Positions 16,755 through 25,552 of a stretch of DNA of 64,000 bases are shown piece by piece (the first letter of the stretch is position 1; each line of letters begins with the position of its first letter). Under the pieces are notes generated by a model. That model had not been told where the DNA came from, did no database searches, and was given only the letters and a program-made list of their open reading frames with translations. The position numbers and the translations under genes are program-made. Origin of the DNA: an uncultured bacterium (GTDB taxonomy: Bacteria > Planctomycetota > UBA1135 > GCA-002686595); NCBI GenBank assembly GCA_937896235.1, contig CALBMX010000131.1, forward strand, positions 1 to 64,000, in the 5' to 3' direction.

Positions 16755-17765
16755 TTAAGCGGTTAGCTGACGAAGGGCGCGTTGGAGAAGGCCTTTAGTG
16801 AGAGGCACTTTGTAGGCGTTATGCTCCAGCGGTTCCGCACCTAGGAGTGCGGCGTCTGCAGCTGCGGCGCCTCGTTTGGCTAGGCTCGCGGCTTCCATGC
16901 TGCCAAGCAGCAGCTGCTCGGCTTCGCGACAGCGCCACGGTCGTGGTGCTACGCCACCGAGCACAATGCGCGCATCTGTGATCGCCCCATTTTGCACGCG
17001 CAGCGAAAGCGCGACCGCCGATAGCGCGAAGTCAAAGCCGTCGCGCTCCTGAAACTTCAAGTAGGTGCTTCGCCACTCGGAGGGCGTGTCGAGGCCGGTA
17101 CGCAGGGAGATGACGACCTGGTCGGGGCGCAGCACATTTTCGCGCGTGACGTCGCCGTCGCTGGGAAGCGTGAAGAAATCATCAAGCGCCATCTCCGTGG
17201 TGCCTTTCGAGTCGCTGATCTCGATTTGCGCATCGAGCGCCATCAGAGCTGGGCCCATATCAGATGGGTGTACGATGTAAGAGGGGCCGCCGCCCAAGAT
17301 CGCGTTGAACTTGTTGTAGCCACCGTAGGCAAAACACTCGTCACCACCCTTCTTTAGGCACTTGGCCTCGGGCCGCCTGTAGTACAGGCAGCGCGGGCGC
17401 TGGCACAGGTTGCCGGCGAGAGTCGCCTGCGTCCGAATCTGCGGGCTGCCAATCGTCTTGGCCGCCTCGGAGAGGACCTGAAAAGCGCCACTTGAGAACA
17501 GGCCTTCTAGCGCCCGCAGCTTGGTTGTTGCGCCAAACTTAAGGTTGCCACCATCGGCTTGCGTCACACCGCCGAGACCTTGGATCCACTTGACATTGAC
17601 CAGCGCGCTGGGCTCTTCGAGTCCAGTCTTCATCTCGCCAAGCAAGTCCTGCCCGCCACCGAAGACGCGTGCTTTCGCCGTGGCCCAATCCGCGTTCTCT
17701 TTGGTCGCCAGTGCGGCCGTCGCAGCCTCGACAGTTTCGGGCTGAATGTATTCGAAATCTTTCAT
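16755..17765 (-). CDS. FAD-binding subunit of xanthine-dehydrogenase-family oxidase (YagS/PaoB-like)
   Basis: A 336-residue FAD subunit of the CO dehydrogenase/xanthine dehydrogenase medium-chain family. FGGGQDLLGEMK is the FAD pyrophosphate loop and ATLAGNLCQRPRC the second flavin loop. The segment CQRPRCLYYRRPEAKC..GGDEC contains four cysteines, as in E. coli YagS (PaoB), where they bind a [4Fe-4S] cluster. I use the ATG at 17765; upstream sequence overlaps the large subunit. It passes electrons from the 2Fe-2S subunit to its acceptor. Four bases separate it from the large-subunit gene. Confidence 0.9.
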   Translation of the reverse strand: MKDFEYIQPETVEAATAALATKENADWATAKARVFGGGQDLLGEMKTGLEEPSALVNVKWIQGLGGVTQADGGNLKFGATTKLRALEGLFSSGAFQVLSEAAKTIGSPQIRTQATLAGNLCQRPRCLYYRRPEAKCLKKGGDECFAYGGYNKFNAILGGGPSYIVHPSDMGPALMALDAQIEISDSKGTTEMALDDFFTLPSDGDVTRENVLRPDQVVISLRTGLDTPSEWRSTYLKFQERDGFDFALSAVALSLRVQNGAITDARIVLGGVAPRPWRCREAEQLLLGSMEAASLAKRGAAAADAALLGAEPLEHNAYKVPLTKGLLQRALRQLTA

Positions 17766-17769
17766 GGGG

Positions 17770-19932
17770 TTAGCTCCTGCGCAGCTCTTCCAAGCCAATG
17801 AGGATTTTGGTGGGGGAGAGGGGCATGTCGCGCACGCGCACACCACAAGCGTTTTGAATCGCGCCGGCGATCGCACCGATACCGGGGATAGCGGGCGGCT
17901 CGCCAATGCCGATGACCCCGCGCCCATCCTCGTCATCAATGATGACGGTCATCTCGGGTATCGAGTGGACATTCGCTAAGCGGTAGGACTCGAAGTTGGG
18001 GTTGAGAGCGATGCCGAGATCCGCGTCGATCAAGCGCTCCTCGAAGAGCGCGTAGGAGACCGCTTGGACCATGGCACCTTGGATCTGGCTTCGGACCGCC
18101 ATCGGGTTGAGCGCGATCCCCATATCGTGAATCGCGACCATCTTCAGGACCTTGACCTCACCCGTGACTAGGTCGATGCGAACGCGTGCGGCTTGGGCGC
18201 CGTGAACGCCACTCGACTGCAAGGCCTTTTGGAAGACGCCGTGCGTGGTGAGTCCACCCGCGGGGCAGAGGGCACAGGCGTCTCTCCAGGACACTCGCAA
18301 GCCGTCGCCCACAATTACGCCGCCATCCGCGAACGAGAGTGCGCTCGCGTCTTTGCCGGTGTTCGTCGCGACGAGCGCGATCAAAGCCGCGCGCATCTTG
18401 TTCGATGCATCTTTGACGGCAGGCGCGAGGCTGGCCGTTGTGACACTGCCCCCCGACATCACGCCGTTTCCGAATCTCGTATTGCCGATCCGGGCTGTGA
18501 CTTGATGGACTTCAAGGCCGAACTCGTCCGCCGCGACCATCGCGACCAGGGTCCGAGAGCCGGTTCCAAGGTCTTGCACACCGACGGAGACGATGAGGCT
18601 GCCCTCGCGATCTACCCGCGCCTCAACTTCACAGCTTGGGTAGCCACCGCCACCCCAAACCGAAATGCCAAAGCCGATGCCTTCGACGTACTCTCTACCA
18701 CCTTCAACTTTGTGCGGTCCGGGCGCCGATTTGTACGGGTGTTCGTTCCATCCGATCTCGTCGGCGACGCGGCGCAGTTGGCGCCTCCAAACACTATGCT
18801 GCTCATCGTCGGGAAGGTTCGCGAGGCGCATTTCGACAAGGTCCTTTCCTATGGCGTAGGCTAGCTCATCGATGAGACTCTCCATACCAAAGCTGGCCTG
18901 CGGATGACCGGGTGCGCGGAAGGCCCGGTTGCCATCTGTGTTCGTATAAACCGAGCGTGAGGTGCTTGAGAAGTTCGCGACGGAATAGACATAGGGCAGC
19001 CCGGCGTAGGAGCCGCCAGACAGACCACCGAGTTTGTTGGAGTCCGCCACAAGCGCTTGAATCACGCCATCCTTGGATGCTCCGGCTTTGATGGTGACGC
19101 TATTGCCGCTTCGGTTTCCAGACGCGTGGAACTCGGTTTCGCGGTCCATCATCAGGTGAACGGGGCGTCCGAGCCGCTTGGCGATTTCACAGGCGATTTT
19201 GCCTTCGATGCCAATGCCAAACTTCGATCCGAAGCCGCCCCCCATGTGCTGGACGTCACCCTCGACCATCGAGGCGTCCAGTCCGAGCGAATCGGGCGGC
19301 CCATCGAGAAGTGCGAAGGTGCCTTGGACCGAGCCGTGGATGACCGCCGAGTCGCCTCCGCGGTAGTCGACTACCATTCCGTGGGTTTCTAGGCAGGAGT
19401 GGTGTTGAATTGGGATGGTGTAGGTGGCCTCGACAATGGCATCACTGGCTGCGAAACCCGCCTCGATGTCTCCCTCCTCTTGCGTCCGTTCACGGCCGAT
19501 GTTGCCGCGCGGATTGACCTTCGGCGCATCCGGTGCGAGCGACTGCTCCGCCGTGACAGCCCAGGGAAGCTCGGTGAGTGTGACCGCAACAGCGCGAGCT
19601 CCTTCGGCAGCGGCTTCCGGGGTTTCGGCTGTAACTGCAGCGATGGGTTGGCCGAGGTAAAGGGTCGAGTCGCCGACGACGCGCACCACTTCGACAACGC
19701 CGGGGACGGCGAGGGCGGCAGTGAGGTCCAGCTCGATAGCTGCGGCGGGTAACGCACAGGTGACAAATCGGGCATAGACCATTCCGGGTAGGCGCACGTC
19801 ATGGCTGTAGCGAGCCATGCCGGTCACTTTCGCAGGGCCATCGATACGGCGTGTGTCCTTGCCGATGGAGCGGCGCTTCTCTGGAGCGGGCCAAGCTAGT
19901 TCATCGGCGTTCTGCTGGGGCGTAGTGCTCAT
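17770..19932 (-). CDS. Molybdopterin-binding subunit of xanthine-dehydrogenase-family oxidase (YagR/PaoC-like)
   Basis: A 720-residue large subunit of the molybdenum hydroxylase family. GKDTRRIDGPAKVTGMARYSHDV is the standard start of this subunit. HMGGGFGSKFG and FRAPGHPQASFGMESLIDEL bind the cofactor, and VIGIGEPPAIPGIGAIAGAIQNACG contains the catalytic Glu. The length matches YagR (about 730). Substrates of PaoABC are aromatic and other aldehydes; here the substrate is unknown. The start codon overlaps the end of the 2Fe-2S subunit gene by four bases. Confidence 0.92.
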   Translation of the reverse strand: MSTTPQQNADELAWPAPEKRRSIGKDTRRIDGPAKVTGMARYSHDVRLPGMVYARFVTCALPAAAIELDLTAALAVPGVVEVVRVVGDSTLYLGQPIAAVTAETPEAAAEGARAVAVTLTELPWAVTAEQSLAPDAPKVNPRGNIGRERTQEEGDIEAGFAASDAIVEATYTIPIQHHSCLETHGMVVDYRGGDSAVIHGSVQGTFALLDGPPDSLGLDASMVEGDVQHMGGGFGSKFGIGIEGKIACEIAKRLGRPVHLMMDRETEFHASGNRSGNSVTIKAGASKDGVIQALVADSNKLGGLSGGSYAGLPYVYSVANFSSTSRSVYTNTDGNRAFRAPGHPQASFGMESLIDELAYAIGKDLVEMRLANLPDDEQHSVWRRQLRRVADEIGWNEHPYKSAPGPHKVEGGREYVEGIGFGISVWGGGGYPSCEVEARVDREGSLIVSVGVQDLGTGSRTLVAMVAADEFGLEVHQVTARIGNTRFGNGVMSGGSVTTASLAPAVKDASNKMRAALIALVATNTGKDASALSFADGGVIVGDGLRVSWRDACALCPAGGLTTHGVFQKALQSSGVHGAQAARVRIDLVTGEVKVLKMVAIHDMGIALNPMAVRSQIQGAMVQAVSYALFEERLIDADLGIALNPNFESYRLANVHSIPEMTVIIDDEDGRGVIGIGEPPAIPGIGAIAGAIQNACGVRVRDMPLSPTKILIGLEELRRS

Positions 19933-20570
19933 TTCGAGGCTCCTCTTGCTGCGCGCACGGCGGCGTCAAAAATCTGGGGGTAGGTTCCGCAGCGGCAGAG
20001 ATTGCCGGCACAGGAGTTCTTGAGCTCGTCGAGTGTCGCCCGGGGGTTGGATTCGAGTTCAGCTGTAATGGCCATGACAAATCCTGGAGTGCAGAATCCG
20101 CACATGAGGCCGTCCTCGGCGCAAAATGCCTCTTGCACAACGCTGAGATCGTCGGGCTTGCCGAGCCCCTCAATGGTTCGGATGTTGTGGCCGACGGCAT
20201 CAAGGGCGAGGGTCATGCAGGAGGCCACGGGGGCTCCATCGATCAGGACCGTGCAGGCACCACAATTCCCGCCGTCACACACGAGCTTGGTGCCGGTGAG
20301 GGCGGGCTCGAGGTGATCGCGCAGGGCGCCTAGCAAGGTCGTGCGCGGCTCGACGGAGACGTCACGCGCTGCGCCGTTGATCTCAAGCGTGACAGCCACC
20401 TTGCCCTTGAGCGAAGTCGCAATTGCGGATTCCCTTGTGACGCTGACGGATTCGGTCCCATTGGGGCCGGCGACGGCGGCGCCAGTCAAACTCGCGACGA
20501 CGCCACCCTTGAGGAAGGCGCGCCGGGACAGAGAAGATGGAGAGGGGGGCTGGTTTGTTCGGTCGGTCAT
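19929..20570 (-). CDS. [2Fe-2S] subunit of xanthine-dehydrogenase-family oxidase, Tat-exported (YagT/PaoA-like)
   Basis: A 213-residue small subunit with a twin-arginine signal (SLSRRAFLKGG) that should carry the folded heterotrimer into the periplasm. Two [2Fe-2S] clusters are shown by CDGGNCGACTVLIDG plus an upstream/downstream Cys, and by CGFCTPGF with CAGNLCRCGTYP. It is the first gene of the operon (small, large, FAD subunit, then the small Cys-rich gene), as in E. coli yagTRS order small-medium-large with the last two exchanged here. ATG 20570 is chosen; the open frame reaches 20600. Confidence 0.92.
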   Translation of the reverse strand: MTDRTNQPPSPSSLSRRAFLKGGVVASLTGAAVAGPNGTESVSVTRESAIATSLKGKVAVTLEINGAARDVSVEPRTTLLGALRDHLEPALTGTKLVCDGGNCGACTVLIDGAPVASCMTLALDAVGHNIRTIEGLGKPDDLSVVQEAFCAEDGLMCGFCTPGFVMAITAELESNPRATLDELKNSCAGNLCRCGTYPQIFDAAVRAARGASK

Positions 20571-20711
20571 ATTGTTGCCTCGTTGATTCGGAAGCCCCAC
20601 CCTAACAGGGAGAACCCGTTAGAATCACGCACTCTGTTTGCTTGCATTGCAACGAATAAGTATCCGGGCTGCCGGATGACGCACTCCTAGGACCCCTCAA
20701 ATCAAAAAACC

Positions 20712-21617
20712 ATGAATCTGTCCCTTCCTCTCATGCTTCTGCAAGACACCGACAGCTCTGCCGCTGCGGAAACTTTATCAGGTACTTCACCGGAGACGCT
20801 CACAACGATCCAGGGCTATATCGATACTGTTCGAGTGAGCGGCATAGAGTGGCTGACGAATCTCGTGGTCGCCCTTCTCATTTTTGTCGTCGGCAAGATG
20901 GTTGTGAAAATGGTTGTCAAGGCTGTGAAGCAGTTGATGACGCGTTCGGGGATGGATGAGATCCTGATCAACTTCCTTGGCTCGATTGTTAGCGGTGCGA
21001 TGATGCTATTTGTAATCATCGCAGCGGTTGGCAAGCTCGGCTTTGACACCTCGTCGATGGTGGCTCTTGTTGGAGCCGCAGGCTTAGCAGTCGGCTTCGC
21101 GTTGCAGAACTCGTTGAACAATTTCGCCTCCGGTGTCATGTTGATCGTCTTCCGCCCCTTCAAGAATGGCGACTTTGTCGAGGCGGGTGGCACTACCGGC
21201 GTCGTCGAGAACATCACCATCTTCACTACGATCATGAAGACGGGCGACAACCGCGAGATCATCGTCCCCAATGGCTCGATCTTCGGTGGCACGATCACAA
21301 ACTATTCGGCGCGTGACACCCGCCGCGTCGACATGCTTTTTGGCATTGGCTACAGCGATGACCTGCTACTTGCTAAGAAGGTCTTGACGGAGATCATCGC
21401 CGCCGACAGCCGGATCCTTAAGGACCCAGCCCCCACGATCGCGATCAACGATCTCGGCGACTCCAGTGTAAATTTCAAGGTCCGCCCATGGGTCAAAAGC
21501 GCTGACTATTGGGACGTCCTTTCCGACGTCACCGAGAAGGTCAAGCTGACCTTCGACGAGCAAGGCATCTCGATCCCGTACCCACAAATGGACGTGCATG
21601 TCCAAAAGGGCGCCTAG
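20712..21617 (+). CDS. mscS: Small-conductance mechanosensitive channel MscS
   Basis: A 301-residue membrane protein with three N-terminal membrane segments (about 45-70, 88-110, 115-145). TM3 carries the Ala/Gly-packed pore helix MVALVGAAGLAVGFALQNSLNNFASGV. The beta domain has PFKNGDFVEAGGTTGVVENITIFTTI and the last stretch ISIPYPQMDVHV is the classic MscS C-terminal end. It opens on membrane tension to release solutes during osmotic downshock. It is transcribed away from the molybdenum hydroxylase operon. Confidence 0.95.
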   Translation: MNLSLPLMLLQDTDSSAAAETLSGTSPETLTTIQGYIDTVRVSGIEWLTNLVVALLIFVVGKMVVKMVVKAVKQLMTRSGMDEILINFLGSIVSGAMMLFVIIAAVGKLGFDTSSMVALVGAAGLAVGFALQNSLNNFASGVMLIVFRPFKNGDFVEAGGTTGVVENITIFTTIMKTGDNREIIVPNGSIFGGTITNYSARDTRRVDMLFGIGYSDDLLLAKKVLTEIIAADSRILKDPAPTIAINDLGDSSVNFKVRPWVKSADYWDVLSDVTEKVKLTFDEQGISIPYPQMDVHVQKGA

Positions 21618-21637
21618 CTCCCCCCGGAGCACGCAGT

Positions 21638-21687
21638 CGTAAGAAGCGCCGTCGTGCTGGACAACCAGCACGACGGCGCTTCTTACG
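21638..21687. terminator. Perfect 23-bp inverted repeat after mscS
   Basis: The 23 bases 21638-21660 are exactly complementary to 21665-21687 with a four-base loop. It lies 20 bp after the mscS stop codon and most likely ends its transcript. The lack of a downstream T-run is unusual, but the 3' arm itself ends in CTTCTTACG. Confidence 0.7.
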
Positions 21688-21730
21688 TGGACATACAGAG
21701 CAACCTACTTCCAAAATACACAGGAGCACC

Positions 21731-21788
21731 CCGAACATACCGTGCCGCACACTTCTGATCACTTCACCAGCACATCCGTACCGCACAC
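21731..21788 (+). repeat. 58-bp dispersed REP-like repeat, copy A
   Basis: Begins CCGAACATAC, continues GTGCCGCACAC-TTCTGATC and ends GTACCGCACAC. Five further copies are in the window (B-F); four of them bracket the RAYT gene at 61.3-62.3 kb. Sequence after the core (to about 21885) is repeated, less exactly, after copy B. Confidence 0.85.
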
Positions 21789-21928
21789 GGCAGAGGGTCG
21801 CTCCCTGCCGCGGGAGAGTTCAGATCAACTCAAGGGCGCTTCGAAGTGTATAGCACCGCTTGTCCCAGGCTCGTATCCTTGAAAAGAAGCACTTAGCAGC
21901 ACTTGGGGAACGGGGCCGTTGACGGTTA

Positions 21929-21986
21929 CCAAACATACCGTGCCGCACACTTCTGATCACTTCACCGGCACATCCGTACCGCACAC
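21929..21986 (+). repeat. 58-bp dispersed REP-like repeat, copy B
   Basis: Same orientation as copy A, 198 bp further on, and nearly identical to it in the core. The first bases (CCAAACATAC) differ by one from the other copies. The following about 95 bp resemble those after copy A (shared blocks such as GGCAGAGGGTC and TGTCCCAGGCT). Confidence 0.85.
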
Positions 21987-22592
21987 GGCAGAGGGTCACT
22001 CTGTGCCGCGAAAAAACAGATGAGCTCAGATGAGCTGCGAAGTGTGCGTCCACACATGTCCCAGGCTAGTACCGCTGAAGAGTCGCACGAGCAATCTCAC
22101 GTAGCTGCGACTTTGACGGCCGAGTCAACGGAGAACGGGGGACTGCTACACGGCGAACGAACTCTTTGAGATCAAAGAATCGAAAGAGTGGGGTCATCAA
22201 GCGTTGCCAGTGGCGTCTTAGTTCTGACGATCTAGGTCCTCGCCAAGTGCTGGCCTCCGTCTTGGGGAATCCGGAGGTGGCGGCCAAAGGCCGAAGTCTC
22301 CACTCGGGAGGTTTGACCTTTGTTGGTGCCCGTAGGGTCGGCGTTCTCGGCTCGTTGGCCCACCGTGTCAACTTGTCGAGCATTTAGATATTCTGCTCGT
22401 GGCTGAAGGAATACATCCATGCGCTGAGACTGTCTCCGAGGCGAGGCAGATCCGGGGTTTGCGCAGGTGCAGTTTTGGCAGGCTCTCTCCCGTCGAGCGC
22501 CACAACCCTGTCCTTCGCTCTTGGGAGGGACAGCCCGCCGAATTTCTGCGGGAAGTTTTCGCCGTGGGGAGCCCAATGGCCCAGGTCCAAAA

Positions 22593-22669
22593 TGGTAGGC
22601 CCAGTAGGACTCGAACCTACGACAAAGGGATTATGAGTCCCCTGCTCTAACCGACTGAGCTATGGGCCC
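22593..22669 (-). tRNA. tRNA with CAU anticodon (Met or Ile2)
   Basis: A 77-nt cloverleaf with encoded CCA end. Acceptor stem GGGCCCA pairs with TGGGCCT; the anticodon arm is GGGGA-CTCATAA-TCCCT, anticodon CAT; the T arm contains GTTCGAGTC. The stretch ...AGCAG..GACTCATAATC..CTT.GTCG and the C4-G69/C5-G68 pairs resemble tRNA-Ile2, whose C34 is changed to lysidine by TilS, more than elongator tRNA-Met. It is not an initiator (the acceptor 1-72 pair is formed). Confidence 0.9.
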
Positions 22670-22710
22670 ACTTTTAGTGCTGTGATCCTAGCAAGTGCGC
22701 CTGGAATCGC

Positions 22711-25002
22711 CTACGGCTGTCCATACTCCTTTGGCATCCAGGGTTCAAAATGTACCAGTTTTGCGCGGACTTCTTTTGAAGTCGGAACACCCCAATACTC
22801 AAAATAAGGGCCGAGATCACGCCCTAATGCTTCGGATAGTCGAACAAGCCATACGCTTCGTTTTTCTTCCTCCGTGACTGGAGTCTCTTCTTTGGGAGCG
22901 GTCAGGTACGCCTTAAAGGCCGCCTGGAAAGGAGCCCATCCAAACTCGCGCTGTACCGTTGCATACATCATCAATGCCAGGCCCGGTTGCTTCTTCCACT
23001 CATCAAATTTCGCGCCACTAGCGAAGTATTTCGCGGGCTTACCCTTCTGGTTCTCTAACCAGGGATTGTCCCACGGCTCGATCCCGGCCATTTTCTCTCC
23101 GAGGTAGAGGCTAAACAGATTGTTGGTGACCTCACCGGTGCCCTCGAAGGTCCACTCTCTTCGTTGGGCGTTATGCCCGAATTCGTGAAAGTAGCCCCAG
23201 TTTCCCACTGTCGTGAGTGTCTTGAGATCCACGGAGGCCGAGTGGTCCGTACGCTCGGCACCATGGGTCATCACGGGGTAACCGGAATGCATCCAGCCCG
23301 CGCTGATCTGAATGTCCTCTACCATACGCTCCGCTCGTGCGGGCTGGGGCTCACCTCGCAACTCCGGGTAACACTCCGCCGCGCGCTCCCAATATTCCAT
23401 GAGTGAGGTCGGGTCTTCCAGCTCGCGAATCGCACCCGCGGGCACGGTTAGAATCATCCCCTCACAGACAAGCTCAGCCCAAGGCGCCGGAGCTTCCCGT
23501 CGCTTCTTCCACTCCGCTTTGCTCTGCTTGTCGCCGAGAATAAACAGAGGCGCTTCGACGGCACCAAAGATAGTAAAGCTCGCCTCGCCTGCCCCCTCTC
23601 CGGGGACGAGGTAGATCAAACCTCCAAATGGGCTCGCCACTTCAAACGCGCCGTTCTTTTGCACATCGATGCGCCGCTCCAAAGTGACCTCCGGCCAGCG
23701 AGACCAAGAGTCCTTCTGCCACAGTTGATCCTTGTGAGATCCTATACGTATCTTCCAACCTTCCGCCGCAGCAACCGTGCCCGGGGAGACGCGAATCACC
23801 TCGCCAGCCCCAGCGTAAAGCCCTGTCGAGAGCCACCCGCCATTGCGCGCTTGCACCTCGGTAAAATCGACCGTTCTGTTGAGGCGTTTGGCGATTTTGG
23901 GGACCGCGCCCGGAAAGAAGTCCGAACCGGGTGCGGCTTCGATGTCCTCTGGCGCAGCATCTTTCCACGTCTCGGTGGCGAGCAGCATTCCGAGGTGTCC
24001 GGCGACGTTACTCTTTAGGGTTGGTCTACCTTTGGCGGGAACGTGTTCTCGAAAGGCAGAGTCCCTCAAAGCGGCCTCAATCTGCTGTTGGAAGGTGTTT
24101 GGAGTCGCGGGCAGTGCGCGCAATAGGCCAGCGACCTGAGATGCCGCGGCTCCGGGCTCTACGACGACATCGATCCGTCCCTCCTCGCCTTGGATATACG
24201 CGATCGCCGCTGCGACCGCCCGGCCAGCATGGGGCAGCTCGCCCGCCGAAGCCAACGTGTAGGTCGCGTCGCCAATGGTCGCATCTCCTAAGACCAAGCC
24301 CATCTCTACCAAAAATTGATTCTGCGCAAGGTCGACGCGAATCGACTTCCCCTTTCCCTGTCCATCCCAGATCTGTTGATTGCCCCATGGGCAAACTCCA
24401 AGAAGCACTCCACCGCCGCGTTTGACAAAAGCGCGCAAGTCCTCGAGCTGCTCGCTATCCAGTGCGCCACCGACCCACACGACAACATCGATGCCCTTGC
24501 CCAACTTGGGAAGGTCGGCAAACGTGCGGTGCGAGGACGAGTCGGGGAAGCTTCCTTCCAGCCGGTTGCGGAGGTCCTCCCCGCCCCCTAAGTAGGCGAC
24601 CCGCGGATGTTCAACTCCGCCACTCCATCGAATCGCATTCGCAAGGAACCGCTCCCCGTCGCCTCCGACTTCCCACGACTCCAGGAACGAGGAGTGACCA
24701 AAGGCAACGACAGCCCCCTTGTGGAAGTTGGCGGCACCGATCGTGCCTCGTTCGGCTTCGTTCTTACCAGCGCTCGCGACGAGGAATGCGCTCTCGCCGA
24801 ATGCAATGACTTCACCGGGGAGGGATTGTCCGGGCCTTCCGAGGTTCGTGACTCCCTCGAGAAGTTTGGAGACGTCTTCGGCGCTTCTCGCTCCCTCGAA
24901 TCGAGATGCAGCGGGTTGGGGAGCTGGCGCCAGGGCTAAGGACGGCTGTGCCGTGGCCAGGACGAGTAGCAATAGGTTTGAAACAACAAGGGATTTCATC
25001 AC
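22711..25002 (-). CDS. Secreted M60-family (enhancin-like) zinc metallopeptidase
   Basis: A 763-residue protein with a signal peptide (KSLVVSNLLLLVLATAQPSLALA). The N-terminal half resembles the ThuA/GATase-like part of TRPM8-channel-associated factors (VVWVGGALDSEQLEDLRAFVKRGGGVLLGVCPW). The C-terminal half is a peptidase M60 domain with the gluzincin motif HEFGHN near residue 605 and a Glu in GTGEVTNNLFSLY further on. M60 enzymes cleave glycoproteins such as mucins. In a bacterium without evident host ties the target may be extracellular glycoprotein. It stands alone between the tRNA and a gene-free stretch. Confidence 0.87.
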   Translation of the reverse strand: MMKSLVVSNLLLLVLATAQPSLALAPAPQPAASRFEGARSAEDVSKLLEGVTNLGRPGQSLPGEVIAFGESAFLVASAGKNEAERGTIGAANFHKGAVVAFGHSSFLESWEVGGDGERFLANAIRWSGGVEHPRVAYLGGGEDLRNRLEGSFPDSSSHRTFADLPKLGKGIDVVVWVGGALDSEQLEDLRAFVKRGGGVLLGVCPWGNQQIWDGQGKGKSIRVDLAQNQFLVEMGLVLGDATIGDATYTLASAGELPHAGRAVAAAIAYIQGEEGRIDVVVEPGAAASQVAGLLRALPATPNTFQQQIEAALRDSAFREHVPAKGRPTLKSNVAGHLGMLLATETWKDAAPEDIEAAPGSDFFPGAVPKIAKRLNRTVDFTEVQARNGGWLSTGLYAGAGEVIRVSPGTVAAAEGWKIRIGSHKDQLWQKDSWSRWPEVTLERRIDVQKNGAFEVASPFGGLIYLVPGEGAGEASFTIFGAVEAPLFILGDKQSKAEWKKRREAPAPWAELVCEGMILTVPAGAIRELEDPTSLMEYWERAAECYPELRGEPQPARAERMVEDIQISAGWMHSGYPVMTHGAERTDHSASVDLKTLTTVGNWGYFHEFGHNAQRREWTFEGTGEVTNNLFSLYLGEKMAGIEPWDNPWLENQKGKPAKYFASGAKFDEWKKQPGLALMMYATVQREFGWAPFQAAFKAYLTAPKEETPVTEEEKRSVWLVRLSEALGRDLGPYFEYWGVPTSKEVRAKLVHFEPWMPKEYGQP

Positions 25003-25552
25003 AGGTATTTAAGAGGTGCAAAATAGAGCCGCCGCACTTTACCCGATTGCTTGGACGGTTTCTCTGGAGCCATTCGAGTTGTCGAAGACGCTTACGGGAC
25101 CGGCCCGCACTGCCTGCTGCAGTGCAACAGGGGCACCAGTAAATCGGCTATCCGAAGGCGGCTCAAAAGCAGAGGGGCATCAGCAAATCGGCTCTCCGGA
25201 GGCGGCTCAAAAGCAGTTGGAGGCCCGCGCCGGGGTGGGCACGACTCGCTCCAGGGCATCATCGTTTTAGGCATCTATGCTGAGATCCAGTTTCGAGGAT
25301 GGAGCGCGACACCATGCAAAATCAGAATACGACTGCCGAAGGTGTAGCATGGAGTGACTTCGATACAGCTGTTGCAAGCAGGGCAGCACCACTGACCACC
25401 AAGATCATGCCGCACAGACGAGCCCATATTTTCCCCGAAATGGGGCCGCGGCCGACTCTTGAACTTTGCCTATTTGTAATTGTGGGGTCTGGCGAATATC
25501 TCTTTCCCGATGGGGACGAAGGGGCCCCCGGTGCGCTGCCAAGGAGAACTTT
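25003..25552. other. Intergenic region with a short tandem repeat
   Basis: About 550 bp with no convincing gene. It holds a two-copy 44-bp tandem repeat at 25133-25220. Short open frames here show no family content. Confidence 0.5.
25133..25220. repeat. Two-copy 44-bp tandem direct repeat
   Basis: The two units start at about 25133 and 25177 and share AAATCGGCT, CCG.AGGCGG and CTCAAAAGCAG at a period of exactly 44 bp, with about six differences. No coding role is seen. Confidence 0.75.

Larger units (their letters stand above)
21618..22592. other. Long intergenic region holding a hairpin and two dispersed repeats
   Basis: Almost 1 kb without a supported gene. It holds a perfect 23-bp hairpin (21638-21687) and two copies of the 58-bp dispersed repeat (21731-21788 and 21929-21986), each followed by about 95 bp of related sequence. 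From about 22090 to 22592 I see nothing; short open frames there have no recognisable content. Confidence 0.6.

Noticed and set aside
18193..18864. Plus-strand open frame of 223 codons
   Set aside because: Antisense of the molybdopterin-binding subunit, which has strong motifs throughout.
21731..21986. CRISPR array
   Set aside because: Only two copies with a 198-bp period and dispersed copies elsewhere in inverted orientation; no cas genes.
22066..22383. Minus-strand open frame of 105 codons
   Set aside because: Basic, low-complexity translation without family features in a repeat-bearing intergenic region.
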